64,000 nucleotides of DNA from DASXKD01 sp963734725. Its GTDB lineage: Bacteria; Actinomycetota; Actinomycetes; Streptosporangiales; Streptosporangiaceae. Shown here piece after piece: positions 8,091 through 16,131 of the stretch. The position numbers and the translations under genes were made by a program. The notes under the pieces were generated by a model. It was not told where the DNA came from. It saw only the letters and a list, made by a program, of their open reading frames with translations, and did no database searches. Within the stretch, counting starts at the first letter, position 1, and the number at the start of each line of letters is the position of its first letter. Location: contig CAVTIX010000002.1 in assembly GCA_963734725.1 (NCBI GenBank), positions 16,281 to 80,280 on the forward strand, given 5' to 3'.

Positions 8091-8558
8091 ATGAGCACAC
8101 CCGATGGGCCCCGGCCGCCGTTCGTGCCGGACGATTTCGCCGTCCCGCGCGAACTGGTCGCCGGCGAGTTCCGCCTGGAACCCCTCGGCCCGCAGCACAA
8201 CGCGCGCGACTACGAGGCGTGGACCTCGAGCATGGAGCACATCGGGGCCACGCCGGGGTTCGCGGGGTGGGGGTGGCCCAAGCCGATGACGCCCGACGAC
8301 AACCTGGGCGACTTGCGGCGGCACGCCGAGGACTTCGCGGCGCGCAGGGGGTTCACGTACACGGTGCTGGCCGATGGCGACCGGGTCGTGGGGTGCGTGT
8401 ACATCTACCCGGCGGAGGACGGCGCGCCGGGCGCCGCCGACGTGCGCTCCTGGGTCCGCGCAGACCGGGCGGAGCTGGACGTGCCGCTCCACGACGCAGT
8501 GTCGGCGTGGCTGGCGGAAGCCTGGCCGGTCACGGTCGTGCGTTATGCCGACAGGTGA
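8091..8558 (+). CDS. GNAT-family N-acetyltransferase-like protein
   Basis: A 155-aa protein with an AAGGAG site 5 bases before the ATG. Segments FRLEPLGPQHNARDYEAW and FTYTVLADGDRVVGCVYIYP fit the first strands and the beta4 substrate strand of the GNAT fold. The acetyl-CoA P-loop (QxxGxG/A) is not recognisable, so it may bind acyl-CoA atypically or have another role. The substrate cannot be predicted. It stands alone, with a 300-base gap downstream. Confidence 0.65.
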   Translation: MSTPDGPRPPFVPDDFAVPRELVAGEFRLEPLGPQHNARDYEAWTSSMEHIGATPGFAGWGWPKPMTPDDNLGDLRRHAEDFAARRGFTYTVLADGDRVVGCVYIYPAEDGAPGAADVRSWVRADRAELDVPLHDAVSAWLAEAWPVTVVRYADR

Positions 8559-8826
8559 CCGTGGGTGGCCCGCGCCAGCCGTGCGGTGGGGGCCGCGCCC
8601 GCAATGCTTCGCTGGCTTGGCAGTCGTGGGCGTGCGGCGGCGTGGTCTGGCCCGAGGCGCGCTGGGTTGCGGGCTGAGGGAGGCCACGCTACGCCAGCTG
8701 CGCACAGGGGCGCGGACCCTGGGGCGCAACCCACCCACCTCCCGGTCTCCACTCTCCCGCTCGCCTCACCTCCGCCCTCCGCCCGGCTTACCTGACGCCC
8801 ACCCCGCTCGACTTTGGGCGAAGGGG
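8559..8826. other. Intergenic region without recognisable gene
   Basis: GC-rich spacer between the GNAT-like gene and the TetR promoter. I see no convincing coding frame, terminator or repeat; the open frames crossing it have codon patterns typical of antisense or shifted reading. Confidence 0.5.
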
Positions 8827-8862
8827 TTGACAAAGGTAGTGAGTGGTTACTAACTTAGGGGC
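8827..8862 (+). promoter_or_regulatory. TetR gene promoter with embedded operator (autoregulation, probably leaderless)
   Basis: A consensus -35 TTGACA (8827-8832) and a -10 TAACTT (8851-8856) are 18 bases apart; the ATG of the TetR gene at 8863 starts 7 bases after the -10, so the transcript is probably leaderless. Between the boxes, 8834-8856 read on the minus strand gives TTAGTAACCACTCACT, matching the site before the MFS gene at 18 of 23 positions. Confidence 0.7.
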
Positions 8863-9411
8863 ATGGCCACGACGACCGGGGTGCGGATGTCCGCAGCGGA
8901 GCGCCGCGAGATGGTGCTCGAGGCGGCGGTCGCCGAGTTCGCCCGCCACGGCATGGCGGGCACCTCGACCGAGGACGTGGCCCGGCGCGCCGGGATCAGC
9001 CAGCCGTACCTGTTCCGGTTGTTCCCGACGAAGAAGGGGCTGTTCCTGGCCCTGGTGGAGCGGTGCTATCTGCGGATCGAGGAGGCGTTCATTGCGGCGG
9101 CGGGGGATAAGACCGGCGAGGCGGCGCTCGAGGCGATGGGCGATGAGTACGAGCGGCTGCTGGATGACCGGACGCTGCTCCTGCTCCAGATGCACGCCTA
9201 CGCCGCTAGCGAGGACCCCGAGATCCGCGCCGCGACCCGCGCCGGGTTCAAGCGGCTGTGGACCCTGGTGGAGCGGGTGTCCGGGCTGCCCTTCCACCGG
9301 GTCGTCCAGTTTTTCGCGATGGGCATGCTGCTGAATGTGGCCGCGGCCATGGACCTGCCCGCCGTCGATGAGCGGTGGACCAGCTGGTGCCCGAAGGTAG
9401 GCAACCAATGA
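8863..9411 (+). CDS. TetR/AcrR family transcriptional repressor
   Basis: A 182-aa TetR regulator. The N-terminal HTH spans about residues 10-57 (REMVLEAAVAEFARHG, TSTEDVARRAGISQPYLFRLFPTKKGLF), followed by an all-helical ligand domain. It lies 84 bases upstream of a DHA2-type multidrug transporter in the same direction; both have the same operator-like sequence in their promoters, so it very likely represses itself and the pump until an inducer binds. No Shine-Dalgarno site is evident, in line with a leaderless mRNA. Confidence 0.92.
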   Translation: MATTTGVRMSAAERREMVLEAAVAEFARHGMAGTSTEDVARRAGISQPYLFRLFPTKKGLFLALVERCYLRIEEAFIAAAGDKTGEAALEAMGDEYERLLDDRTLLLLQMHAYAASEDPEIRAATRAGFKRLWTLVERVSGLPFHRVVQFFAMGMLLNVAAAMDLPAVDERWTSWCPKVGNQ

Positions 9412-9455
9412 CCGGCGCCGTCCCGGGCGCCGCGCAAGCCCAATTTTTTTTCACC

Positions 9456-9484
9456 TTGCAAGTTAGTGACTACTCACTTCTATA
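9456..9484 (+). promoter_or_regulatory. MFS gene promoter with second TetR operator
   Basis: A TTGCAA -35-like box at 9456-9461 and a TTCTAT or TCTATA -10-like box at 9478-9484 flank 9460-9482. That stretch contains TTAGTGACTACTCACT, with perfect AGTGA/TCACT half-sites around CTAC. It is the same element as in the TetR promoter, in opposite orientation relative to the gene. Confidence 0.65.
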
Positions 9485-9495
9485 GGGAGCAGGAG

Positions 9496-10992
9496 ATGAA
9501 CTCGAAAAACCGGAGCATCTGGGCCTTCGTGATCACTTCGGTCGCGCTGTTCATGGCTTCGCTGGACAACCTCGTGGTCACGACCGCGCTGCCCTCGATC
9601 CGGGACCACCTGCACGCCTCGCTCGAAGGGCTGCAGTGGACGGTCAACGCGTACACGCTGACGTTCGCCGTGCTGCTGCTCACCGGCGCCACGCTCGGCG
9701 AGCGGTACGGCCGCCGCCGGCTGTTCGTCATAGGGCTTGGCATCTTCACCGTGGGCTCGGCCGCCGCCGCGATCGCCCCCGGCATCGGCACGCTGATCGC
9801 GGCGCGGGCGGTGCAGGGCGTCGGGGCGGCCATCCTGGTCCCGCTGACGCTCACCCTGCTGTCCGCCGCGGTGTCGCCCGCCCGTCGCGGGCTGGCCCTG
9901 GGGGCCTGGGGCGCGGTCGGCGGGCTGGCCATCGCTATCGGCCCGCTGGTCGGCGGGGCTGTCGTGGAAGGCGCGTCCTGGCAGTGGATCTTCTGGCTGA
10001 ACGTGCCCATCGGCATCGCGCTGCTGCCGTTCGCCCGGGCACGGCTGACCGAGAGCCGAGGGGCCGCGTCCCGGCTGGACCTGCCCGGCGTGATCCTGGC
10101 GAGCCTGGGCCTGCTCGGCATCGTGCTCGGCGTGGTGCGCGGCAACGACCACGGCTGGACCAGCATCACCGTGCTGCCGCCGATGGTGATCGGCGCCCTG
10201 CTCGTTGCGGCGTTCCTGGTCTGGGAGACGCGGGCCCCCGAGCCCATGCTCCCGCTGCGGCTGTTCCGCAGCCGGGGGTTCACCGTGACCAACGTAGCTT
10301 CGATGCTGATGTTCTTCGGGATGTTCGGCTCGATCTTCCTGCTGGCGCAGTTCCTGCAGGTCGTCCAGGGCTACAGCCCGCTGGAGGCCGGAATCCGCAC
10401 GCTGCCGTGGACCGCCATGCCGGTGCTCGTCGCGCCGATCGCGGGCTCGCTGTCGGACCGGATCGGCGGCCGGCCGCTGCTGGTCATCGGGCTCGCCCTG
10501 CAGGCGATCGGGCTTGGCTGGCTGGCCGCGGTCACCACCCCGACCGTGGCCTACGCGGCCCTGGTGCCCGCGTTCGTGGTCTCCGGCGTCGGCATGTCGC
10601 TGTTCTTCGCGCCCGTCGCCAATGTGGTGCTCGGCTCGGTGCGGCGCGAGGAAGAGGGCATCGCCTCCGGCGCGAACAACGCCATCCGTGAGCTGGGCGG
10701 AGTATTCGGGGTCGCGGTGCTCGGCGCGGTGTTCTCCACACGGGGCGGGTACACCAGCGGGGCCGCGTTCGTCACCGGCCTCACCTCGGCGGTCTGGGTG
10801 GGCGCTGCGGTCGTCGCCGTCGCCGCCGTGGTGGCCCTGGCCCTGCCCCGGATGCGCCGGGCGGGCGCCACGGCCATCGCCACCGATGCCGCTACCGCCG
10901 ATGCCCGCGCCGAGGCCACCGTCGCCGGCTCTGCCGCCAGTGTGGCCGCTGCCGAGGGCGAGTCGGCGCCCGCGCTGGCATCGGCCCGGTAA
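9496..10992 (+). CDS. MFS transporter, DHA2 (14-TMS drug:H+ antiporter) family
   Basis: A 498-aa membrane protein. The N-terminal motif LDNLVVTTALPSIRDHL matches the DHA2 motif D1 region, and GERYGRRRLFVIGLG is the cytoplasmic motif A between TM2 and TM3; later segments LMFFGMFGSIFLLAQFLQ and GYSPLEAGIRTLP are typical of EmrB/QacA-type pumps. About 14 hydrophobic segments follow, with an Ala-rich C-terminal tail. The ATG at 9496 is preferred over the in-frame GTG at 9466, which lies inside the operator; GGGAG lies 6 bases upstream. Predicted exporter of a toxic compound, controlled by the adjacent TetR. Confidence 0.92.
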   Translation: MNSKNRSIWAFVITSVALFMASLDNLVVTTALPSIRDHLHASLEGLQWTVNAYTLTFAVLLLTGATLGERYGRRRLFVIGLGIFTVGSAAAAIAPGIGTLIAARAVQGVGAAILVPLTLTLLSAAVSPARRGLALGAWGAVGGLAIAIGPLVGGAVVEGASWQWIFWLNVPIGIALLPFARARLTESRGAASRLDLPGVILASLGLLGIVLGVVRGNDHGWTSITVLPPMVIGALLVAAFLVWETRAPEPMLPLRLFRSRGFTVTNVASMLMFFGMFGSIFLLAQFLQVVQGYSPLEAGIRTLPWTAMPVLVAPIAGSLSDRIGGRPLLVIGLALQAIGLGWLAAVTTPTVAYAALVPAFVVSGVGMSLFFAPVANVVLGSVRREEEGIASGANNAIRELGGVFGVAVLGAVFSTRGGYTSGAAFVTGLTSAVWVGAAVVAVAAVVALALPRMRRAGATAIATDAATADARAEATVAGSAASVAAAEGESAPALASAR

Positions 10993-11011
10993 GCCGGGAT
11001 CGTTTCCGCTG

Positions 11012-11050
11012 CGCAGGTGGGCCCCCCGCTACGGCGGGGGCCCACCTGCG
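11012..11050. terminator. Strong GC-rich hairpin terminator after the MFS gene
   Basis: A perfect inverted repeat: arms of about 16 bases (GCAGGTGGGCCCC and its complement) around a short CTAC-containing loop, 20 bases after the MFS stop. No U-tract follows, which is common in high-GC actinomycetes. It may act on both strands, since a minus-strand gene ends at 11231. Confidence 0.8.
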
Positions 11051-11230
11051 TGCGGCCGGCCGCAGCGACGACCTGACCGACATCGTCGCCTCGCTGGCCG
11101 GCGACGTGCCCGCCGGAGAGTTACCCGGTGGTCGCGCCCCGGCCGGCGACATCCACAACAGCCCGGTTTCACGGCGACCAACCGGGATCAGCCCATGGCA
11201 GAGCCGGTGACGCTCCGCAAGGGTTGGCGG

Positions 11231-11803
11231 TCAGCCCGCGACAACCGCCCAGAGGACCTTTCCGCTGGAGTTCTCCGGCGCGTAACAGCCCCACTCGGCG
11301 CTCAGCGACCCGACCAGCAGCAGCCCGCGCCCGCTGTCCGCCTCGGGTTCCACGGGCTGGGGCTCCGGCGGCTGGTCGCTTCCGTCCCAGACCTGGATGA
11401 CCAGGCGGTACTCGTCTGCGGACAGCCACACGCGTACCGGAGGGGTGCCTGGCGCCCAGTTGCCAGCGAATTGACTGTCCGTGATCCCTGCGGAGGCCTG
11501 CACCGCGTTGGTCACCAGTTCGGAGACGACCACCGCGGCGGTGTGGGCCAGAGCGCCCAGATCCCACTCCCAGAGCACCAGCATGGTGTGCAGCCTGGCG
11601 CAGGGCGCTGCGGTCACAAGCGATCCCAGCTCCAGGTAGGACTGGTGCGGCCACGCGACGTCCTGGGCGTCTTGCGGCCCGGTCTCCTCCTGCCCCGGCT
11701 CGGCGCCGTAGCCGGCGTGGCTCGTCACAGACTCAGGCACCGGCTGGGTAGGTCCGGTGCCCTGGTCCGAAACGGCCGCGCTCATCATGGGGGAGAACGT
11801 CAT
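11231..11803 (-). CDS. RsbW-like ATP-binding protein (anti-sigma/HATPase_c family)
   Basis: A 190-aa protein with a single GHKL/HATPase_c domain in its second half: N-box SELVTNAVQAS at about residue 93, a degenerate G1 segment VIQVWDGSD, and G2 DSGRGLLLVGSL. Such small kinases are abundant in filamentous actinomycetes and some phosphorylate STAS anti-anti-sigma factors. The ATG at 11803 was chosen because GAAAGG lies 8 bases upstream; an in-frame TTG at 11884 would add 27 residues. No partner gene is adjacent; the nearest STAS gene is at 23 kb, and a link is only speculative. Confidence 0.8.
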   Translation of the reverse strand: MTFSPMMSAAVSDQGTGPTQPVPESVTSHAGYGAEPGQEETGPQDAQDVAWPHQSYLELGSLVTAAPCARLHTMLVLWEWDLGALAHTAAVVVSELVTNAVQASAGITDSQFAGNWAPGTPPVRVWLSADEYRLVIQVWDGSDQPPEPQPVEPEADSGRGLLLVGSLSAEWGCYAPENSSGKVLWAVVAG

Positions 11804-12026
11804 CTTTCTTACCTTTCGAGGCAATGTTGCCAGGTCGCTCACATTGCCCGTGTCTGTCACGTTCCCACCGTCCAAGTGATCCAATCACGTTCCGCAACCG
11901 CCACTGTCGCCAGGCCTGCCCCTGAAGCGCGCTTGCGTATCGCCAGACCGCGCCGTCGCACGGCTTGTTAGCGCCAGGTTAGGCAATCACCGCTCATGGA
12001 AATGACGCGCGCCCGCGTCCGGCGGC

Positions 12027-12070
12027 TTGACAGATGAGCTAGGTAGATTGCTAGAGTACTAGGACTCTAG
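12027..12070 (+). promoter_or_regulatory. GntR operon promoter with 20-bp palindromic operator
   Basis: A TTGACA -35 box lies at 12027-12032 and a TAGAGT -10-like box at 12052-12057 (19-base spacing). The sequence 12051-12070 is a palindrome pairing at 9 of 10 positions (CTAGAGTACTAGGACTCTAG). It overlaps the -10 region, directly before the GntR gene, so it is the obvious autoregulatory site. Confidence 0.75.
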
Positions 12071-12090
12071 TTAAATGAAATCGAGGCGCG

Positions 12091-12483
12091 GTGATCGAAT
12101 TCCACCTGGATGCCAGGTCTGGCGTCGCGCCGTACCTGCAACTGATCCACCAGGTACGGCAGGCGCTGCGGCTCGGCCTGTTGCGCGAGGGGGACCAGCT
12201 CCCGACGGTCAAGGAGGTGGTCGCGCGGCTGGCCATCAACCCCAACACCGTGCTGAAGGCCTACCGGCAGCTGGAGTACGAAGGCTTGGCGGCGGCCCGC
12301 CCGGGGATTGGCACATTCGTGACCGCGACCCTGAACGGCGGGTCCCTCGCCGAGTATCAGCCTTTGCGCAGCGACCTGCGGAAGTGGCTCGCCAAGGCGC
12401 GCCGGGCCGGGCTGGACGACGAGAGCATCGAGGCCCTCTTCCAGACCACCTTTCGGTCCGCCGATGAGGAGGGCATAGCATGA
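12091..12483 (+). CDS. GntR family regulator, YtrA subfamily
   Basis: A 130-aa protein with an N-terminal winged HTH (VAPYLQLIHQVRQAL, GDQLPTVKEVVARLAINPNTVLKAY, GLAAARPGIGTFV) and only a short helical C-terminal tail, as in YtrA-type GntR regulators, which control ABC transporter operons. The GTG start has GAGGCG upstream. The stop overlaps the ATPase start by 4 bases (ATGA). It probably represses its own operon through the palindrome at 12051-12070 and responds to cell-envelope or antibiotic stress, by analogy. Confidence 0.9.
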   Translation: MIEFHLDARSGVAPYLQLIHQVRQALRLGLLREGDQLPTVKEVVARLAINPNTVLKAYRQLEYEGLAAARPGIGTFVTATLNGGSLAEYQPLRSDLRKWLAKARRAGLDDESIEALFQTTFRSADEEGIA

Positions 12484-13376
12484 CCGCAGTTCTGGAGGCC
12501 CGCGGCCTGGGCAAGCGGTACGGGCGGAGGCAGGCGCTGGCCGACTGCACGCTGAGCATTCCGGCCGGGCGGGTAGCCGGGCTGGTCGGCCCGAACGGGG
12601 CCGGGAAGACGACCTTGCTGCACCTGGCCACCGGCCTGATCGCGCCGACGTCGGGGACGATCGAGGTGCTGGGGGGCCGCCCGGCGAGCAGCCCGGCGCA
12701 GCTCGCCCGGGTGGGCTTCGTCGCGCAGGACACCCCCGCCTACGCCGCGCTCTCCGTGGCCGATCACCTGCGCATGGGGGAGCGGATGAACCCCGGCTGG
12801 GACGCCGGGCTGGCGCGGGACCGGATCGCCGGGCTCGGTCTTGATTTCGGCCAGAAAGCAGGCAAGCTGTCTGGGGGGCAGCGCGCCCAGCTCGCGCTGA
12901 CCCTTGCCGTAGCCAAGCGGCCCGAGTTGCTGCTCCTGGATGAGCCGGTGGCCAGCCTCGACCCGCTGGCCCGCCGCGAGTTCCTCCAGGGCCTCATGGA
13001 GTTCACCGCCGACCAGCGGGTCAGCGTGGTGCTGTCCTCGCATCTGGTGGCCGACCTGGAACGGGTCTGCGACTACCTGATCGTGCTGGTCGCCTCCCGG
13101 GTGCGGGTGGCCGGTGAGGTGGATGCGCTGCTGGCCGCCCACCGCCTGCTCACCGGCCCGCGCCGGGATCGCGCGGCGCTCCCGGGTGACTGGGAGGTCA
13201 TCTCGGCCAGTCACACCGACCGGCAGAGCACGCTGCTGATCCGCACCGAAGCCCCGGTCCACGACCCCGCCTGGACTATCACCCAGGTGAGCCTGGAGGA
13301 CATGGTGCTCGGCTACATGAGCCAGGCCGCGGGTCGCGGCCATGGCCGCAAGCCACTGCTGGAGGTAGCGCGATGA
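12480..13376 (+). CDS. ABC transporter ATP-binding protein
   Basis: A 298-aa ATPase: Walker A GPNGAGKT at about residue 40, Q-loop VAQDTP, signature LSGGQRAQLAL, Walker B ELLLLDEP, and an H-loop His in LSSHLVADLE. A C-terminal extension of about 90 residues follows. Overlaps of 4 bases at both ends link it to the GntR regulator and the permease. Likely drives an ABC-2-type exporter with the next gene. Confidence 0.93.
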   Translation: MTAVLEARGLGKRYGRRQALADCTLSIPAGRVAGLVGPNGAGKTTLLHLATGLIAPTSGTIEVLGGRPASSPAQLARVGFVAQDTPAYAALSVADHLRMGERMNPGWDAGLARDRIAGLGLDFGQKAGKLSGGQRAQLALTLAVAKRPELLLLDEPVASLDPLARREFLQGLMEFTADQRVSVVLSSHLVADLERVCDYLIVLVASRVRVAGEVDALLAAHRLLTGPRRDRAALPGDWEVISASHTDRQSTLLIRTEAPVHDPAWTITQVSLEDMVLGYMSQAAGRGHGRKPLLEVAR

Positions 13377-14422
13377 CGTGGCTGACCTGGCGTCAGTTCC
13401 GCGCTCAGGCCATCGTGGCGGCCGCGGCCCTGGCCGTGCTAGCGATCGCCTTGGCGGTCACCGGCCCGCACCTGGCTGGCCTCTACGCCAGCAGTGGCTT
13501 GGCGACCTGCCAGGCGCACGGCAACTGCGAGAGGCTCATCACGGCCTTCATGGATCAGGTGAAGGCCAGCACGCCCGACGGACTGCTTTTCGGCCTTTGC
13601 GTCGGGCTGCTGCTGGCCGCGCCGGGTCTCATCGGCGTGTTCTGGGGAGCGCCGCTGGTCACCCGGGAGATCGAGGCTGGCACGTTCCGGCTGGCCTGGA
13701 ACCAGAGCGTCACCCGGGCCCGCTGGCTGGCCGTCAAACTAGGCCTGATCAGCCTGGCCAGCATGGCTGCCACCGGGCTGCTCAGCCTCATGGTGAGCTG
13801 GTGGGCCAGCCCGCTCGACCAGGTCACCGGCCTGCCCGCCGGGCGTGGCGGGACACCCGGCCTCGACCGCTTCGCGCCGGTGCTGTTCGCCTCGCGCGGC
13901 ATCACCCCCATCGCATACGCCGCATTCGCCTTCGCGCTCGGAGTCACCGTGGGGGTGCTCATCCGCCGTACCGTGCCCGCGATGGCGGTCACCCTCGCCG
14001 TGTTCGCCGCCGTTCAGATCGTCATGCCGCTATGGGTCCGCCCGCACTTCATCCCGCCGTCGCACGCTGCCACGGCGCTTGATCCGGCCGCCATCACCTT
14101 CGTGAACACGAGCGGTAACGGCCATTTCATGAAGGTGGGCGCCGCGGTTGACCTGCCGGGCGCCTGGGTCCTGGCCGACCAGACGTTGACGCCGGGGGGC
14201 CACGTGTTCACCGGCCCGGCCCCGGCGGCCTGCATGAGCAACACGGCGCCGTTCAGCGAATGCGAAGCCGCGCTCGGCCGACTGGACCTGCGGCAACTGG
14301 TGACTTATCAGCCGGCCAGCCGATACTGGGCCTTCCAGTGGTACGAGACGGGAATCTTCCTGGTCCTGGCCGGCGCCCTCTGCGGATACTGCGCCTGGGT
14401 GATCCGCCGCCGCGGCCCGTGA
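13373..14422 (+). CDS. ABC-2 type transporter permease
   Basis: A 349-aa membrane protein beginning MTWLTWRQFRAQA, typical of actinobacterial ABC-2 permeases, with about six hydrophobic segments and a large extracytoplasmic loop (about residues 215-310) with several Cys. Translationally coupled to the ATPase (ATGA overlap). Together the three genes form a YtrA-type regulator/exporter operon; the substrate is unknown. Confidence 0.88.
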   Translation: MTWLTWRQFRAQAIVAAAALAVLAIALAVTGPHLAGLYASSGLATCQAHGNCERLITAFMDQVKASTPDGLLFGLCVGLLLAAPGLIGVFWGAPLVTREIEAGTFRLAWNQSVTRARWLAVKLGLISLASMAATGLLSLMVSWWASPLDQVTGLPAGRGGTPGLDRFAPVLFASRGITPIAYAAFAFALGVTVGVLIRRTVPAMAVTLAVFAAVQIVMPLWVRPHFIPPSHAATALDPAAITFVNTSGNGHFMKVGAAVDLPGAWVLADQTLTPGGHVFTGPAPAACMSNTAPFSECEAALGRLDLRQLVTYQPASRYWAFQWYETGIFLVLAGALCGYCAWVIRRRGP

Positions 14423-14674
14423 GCGCGCTCGGGTCATCGGGAGGGCAGGCGCTTCGGCGGGCATGCGGCACCGATCGCAGTCCGGCTCAGCGGCTGCGTT
14501 CTCGCCGATCACGGCCCGGATCGCGCTGTGGTAAGGCCTCGGCGTGCGGCCTGCGGAATTAGCGGATGCGCAATGACCTAAAGAGTATGTATGTTCCGAT
14601 TGTGAGGGCCGCTGGGGTCGGCCCGCCAGTCTGCGACACCCGGGCGGCGCTTCTCAGCGGGCAAAGGAGCAACC

Positions 14675-15898
14675 GTGACCGAGACCCTGCCTCCACCGCT
14701 CTTCGACCCGTTCGCGCCCGGCTTCACCGACGATCCGTATCCGCAGTACGCGGTGATGCGCGCGCAGGCGCCGGTGTACCAGCACCCGTTCGGGTTCTGG
14801 CTGCTCACCGGTTATGAAGGCGTTTCCTGGCTGCTGCGGGCCGGCCTGTCCGTCGAGGACGAGAACCTGGCTCCGGACAGCCTGCTGCGGCAGATGCGCG
14901 AGGCGACGTACGGCAAGGTGGCGCCGCGGGAAAGCGGGTGGTCCATGCTCGACCGGGACCCGCCGGACCACACCAGGCTGCGCAGGCTGGTGTCGAAGGC
15001 GTTCACCCCGCGGGCCATCCAGGCGCTGCGGCCGCGGATCACCGAACTGGTTGACGAGATGCTCGGCGCCATGGCCGCCGAGCGCCGGGTGGACCTGGTT
15101 GACGCGCTCGCGTTCCCGCTGCCGTTCAGCGTGATCGCCGAGATGCTCGGCGCGCCGCCCGCCGACCACGACCGGGTCCGGCAGCTCACCGGCACGGTGG
15201 TGCGCTCGCTGGAACCCGTCGCGGATCCCGTGCTGGGCAAAGCGATCATCGCCGCCGATGAGGAGATGAGGCAGATCGCGGCGGAAATGATCGCGTGGAA
15301 GCGGGCTAACCCGGCCGACGACCTGCTCACCGCGCTGATCCACGCCGAGGACGACGGGGACGTGCTCGACGACGAGGAGTTGAAGGCCCAGACGCTGCTG
15401 CTCTACATCGCCGGGCACGAGACCACCGTCAACCTGATCGCGGGCGGGACCCTCGCGCTGCTCCGCCACCCCGATCAGCTCGCGTTGCTGCGCCGGGATC
15501 CCAGCCTGGTCCCGAATGCGGTCGAGGAACTGCTCCGCTACGACAGCCCGGTCCAGGCGAGCAGGCGGATCACCCTGGAACCGGTCACCGTGGGCGGCGC
15601 TACGATCCCCGCGGGCGCGTTCGTCATGGCGAGCCTGAGCTCGGCCAACCGGGACGAGAGCTTCTGGGGGCCGGACGCCGACGGGCTGGACCTGCGCCGG
15701 GAGAACGCACGGCAGCATGTGTCCTTCGGCGCGGGGCCACACCATTGCCTGGGCGCGTCGCTGGCGCGGCTGGAGGCCTGCATCGCCTTCGAGCGGCTCA
15801 CTGCCCGGTTCCCGGATCTGGCGCTCGACGGGGATGTGGTGTGGAACGGCCGGATCAACCTCCGCGGTCCGGCCCACCTTCCGGTGTCAGTGGGCTGA
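14675..15898 (+). CDS. Cytochrome P450 (class I, bacterial)
   Basis: A 407-aa P450. The I-helix AGHETT motif is at about residue 247, the ExxR motif in EELLRYDSP at about 286, and the haem loop FGAGPHHCLGASLARLE has the Cys ligand at about residue 358. MLDRDPPDHTRLRRLV is the usual C-helix region. The GTG start has AAAGGAG 6 bases upstream. No ferredoxin or reductase is adjacent, so electron partners come from elsewhere; the substrate is unknown. A terminator hairpin overlaps the stop codon. Confidence 0.95.
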   Translation: MTETLPPPLFDPFAPGFTDDPYPQYAVMRAQAPVYQHPFGFWLLTGYEGVSWLLRAGLSVEDENLAPDSLLRQMREATYGKVAPRESGWSMLDRDPPDHTRLRRLVSKAFTPRAIQALRPRITELVDEMLGAMAAERRVDLVDALAFPLPFSVIAEMLGAPPADHDRVRQLTGTVVRSLEPVADPVLGKAIIAADEEMRQIAAEMIAWKRANPADDLLTALIHAEDDGDVLDDEELKAQTLLLYIAGHETTVNLIAGGTLALLRHPDQLALLRRDPSLVPNAVEELLRYDSPVQASRRITLEPVTVGGATIPAGAFVMASLSSANRDESFWGPDADGLDLRRENARQHVSFGAGPHHCLGASLARLEACIAFERLTARFPDLALDGDVVWNGRINLRGPAHLPVSVG

Positions 15899-15903
15899 CA
15901 CCG
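15882..15903 (+). terminator. Terminator hairpin overlapping the P450 stop codon
   Basis: CGGTGTCAG (15882-15890) and CTGACACCG (15895-15903) form a perfect 9-bp stem with a TGGG loop; the TGA stop is in the right arm. A short CTTTA follows. Confidence 0.75.
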
Positions 15904-16131
15904 AGCCTTTATCGCGTTCGGCATGCCGGCGTCGCGGGGGTTAGCGGCTGGCGGCGGTCGGCGGCGGTGCCGAGGTCACCGAGCGCTGGCGAGGATCAGC
16001 GCGCCCGGACCCGCTGAACGGGAGCGCCGGCCCGCCGGAGTTTGGCCGAGGGCGCGCCCGGTCAGTGCTGAACGCGGCTATCGTTGAGGACCGGCCGGGG
16101 CGCAGGCAGCTCACGCGCGAAAGGCTGATCT

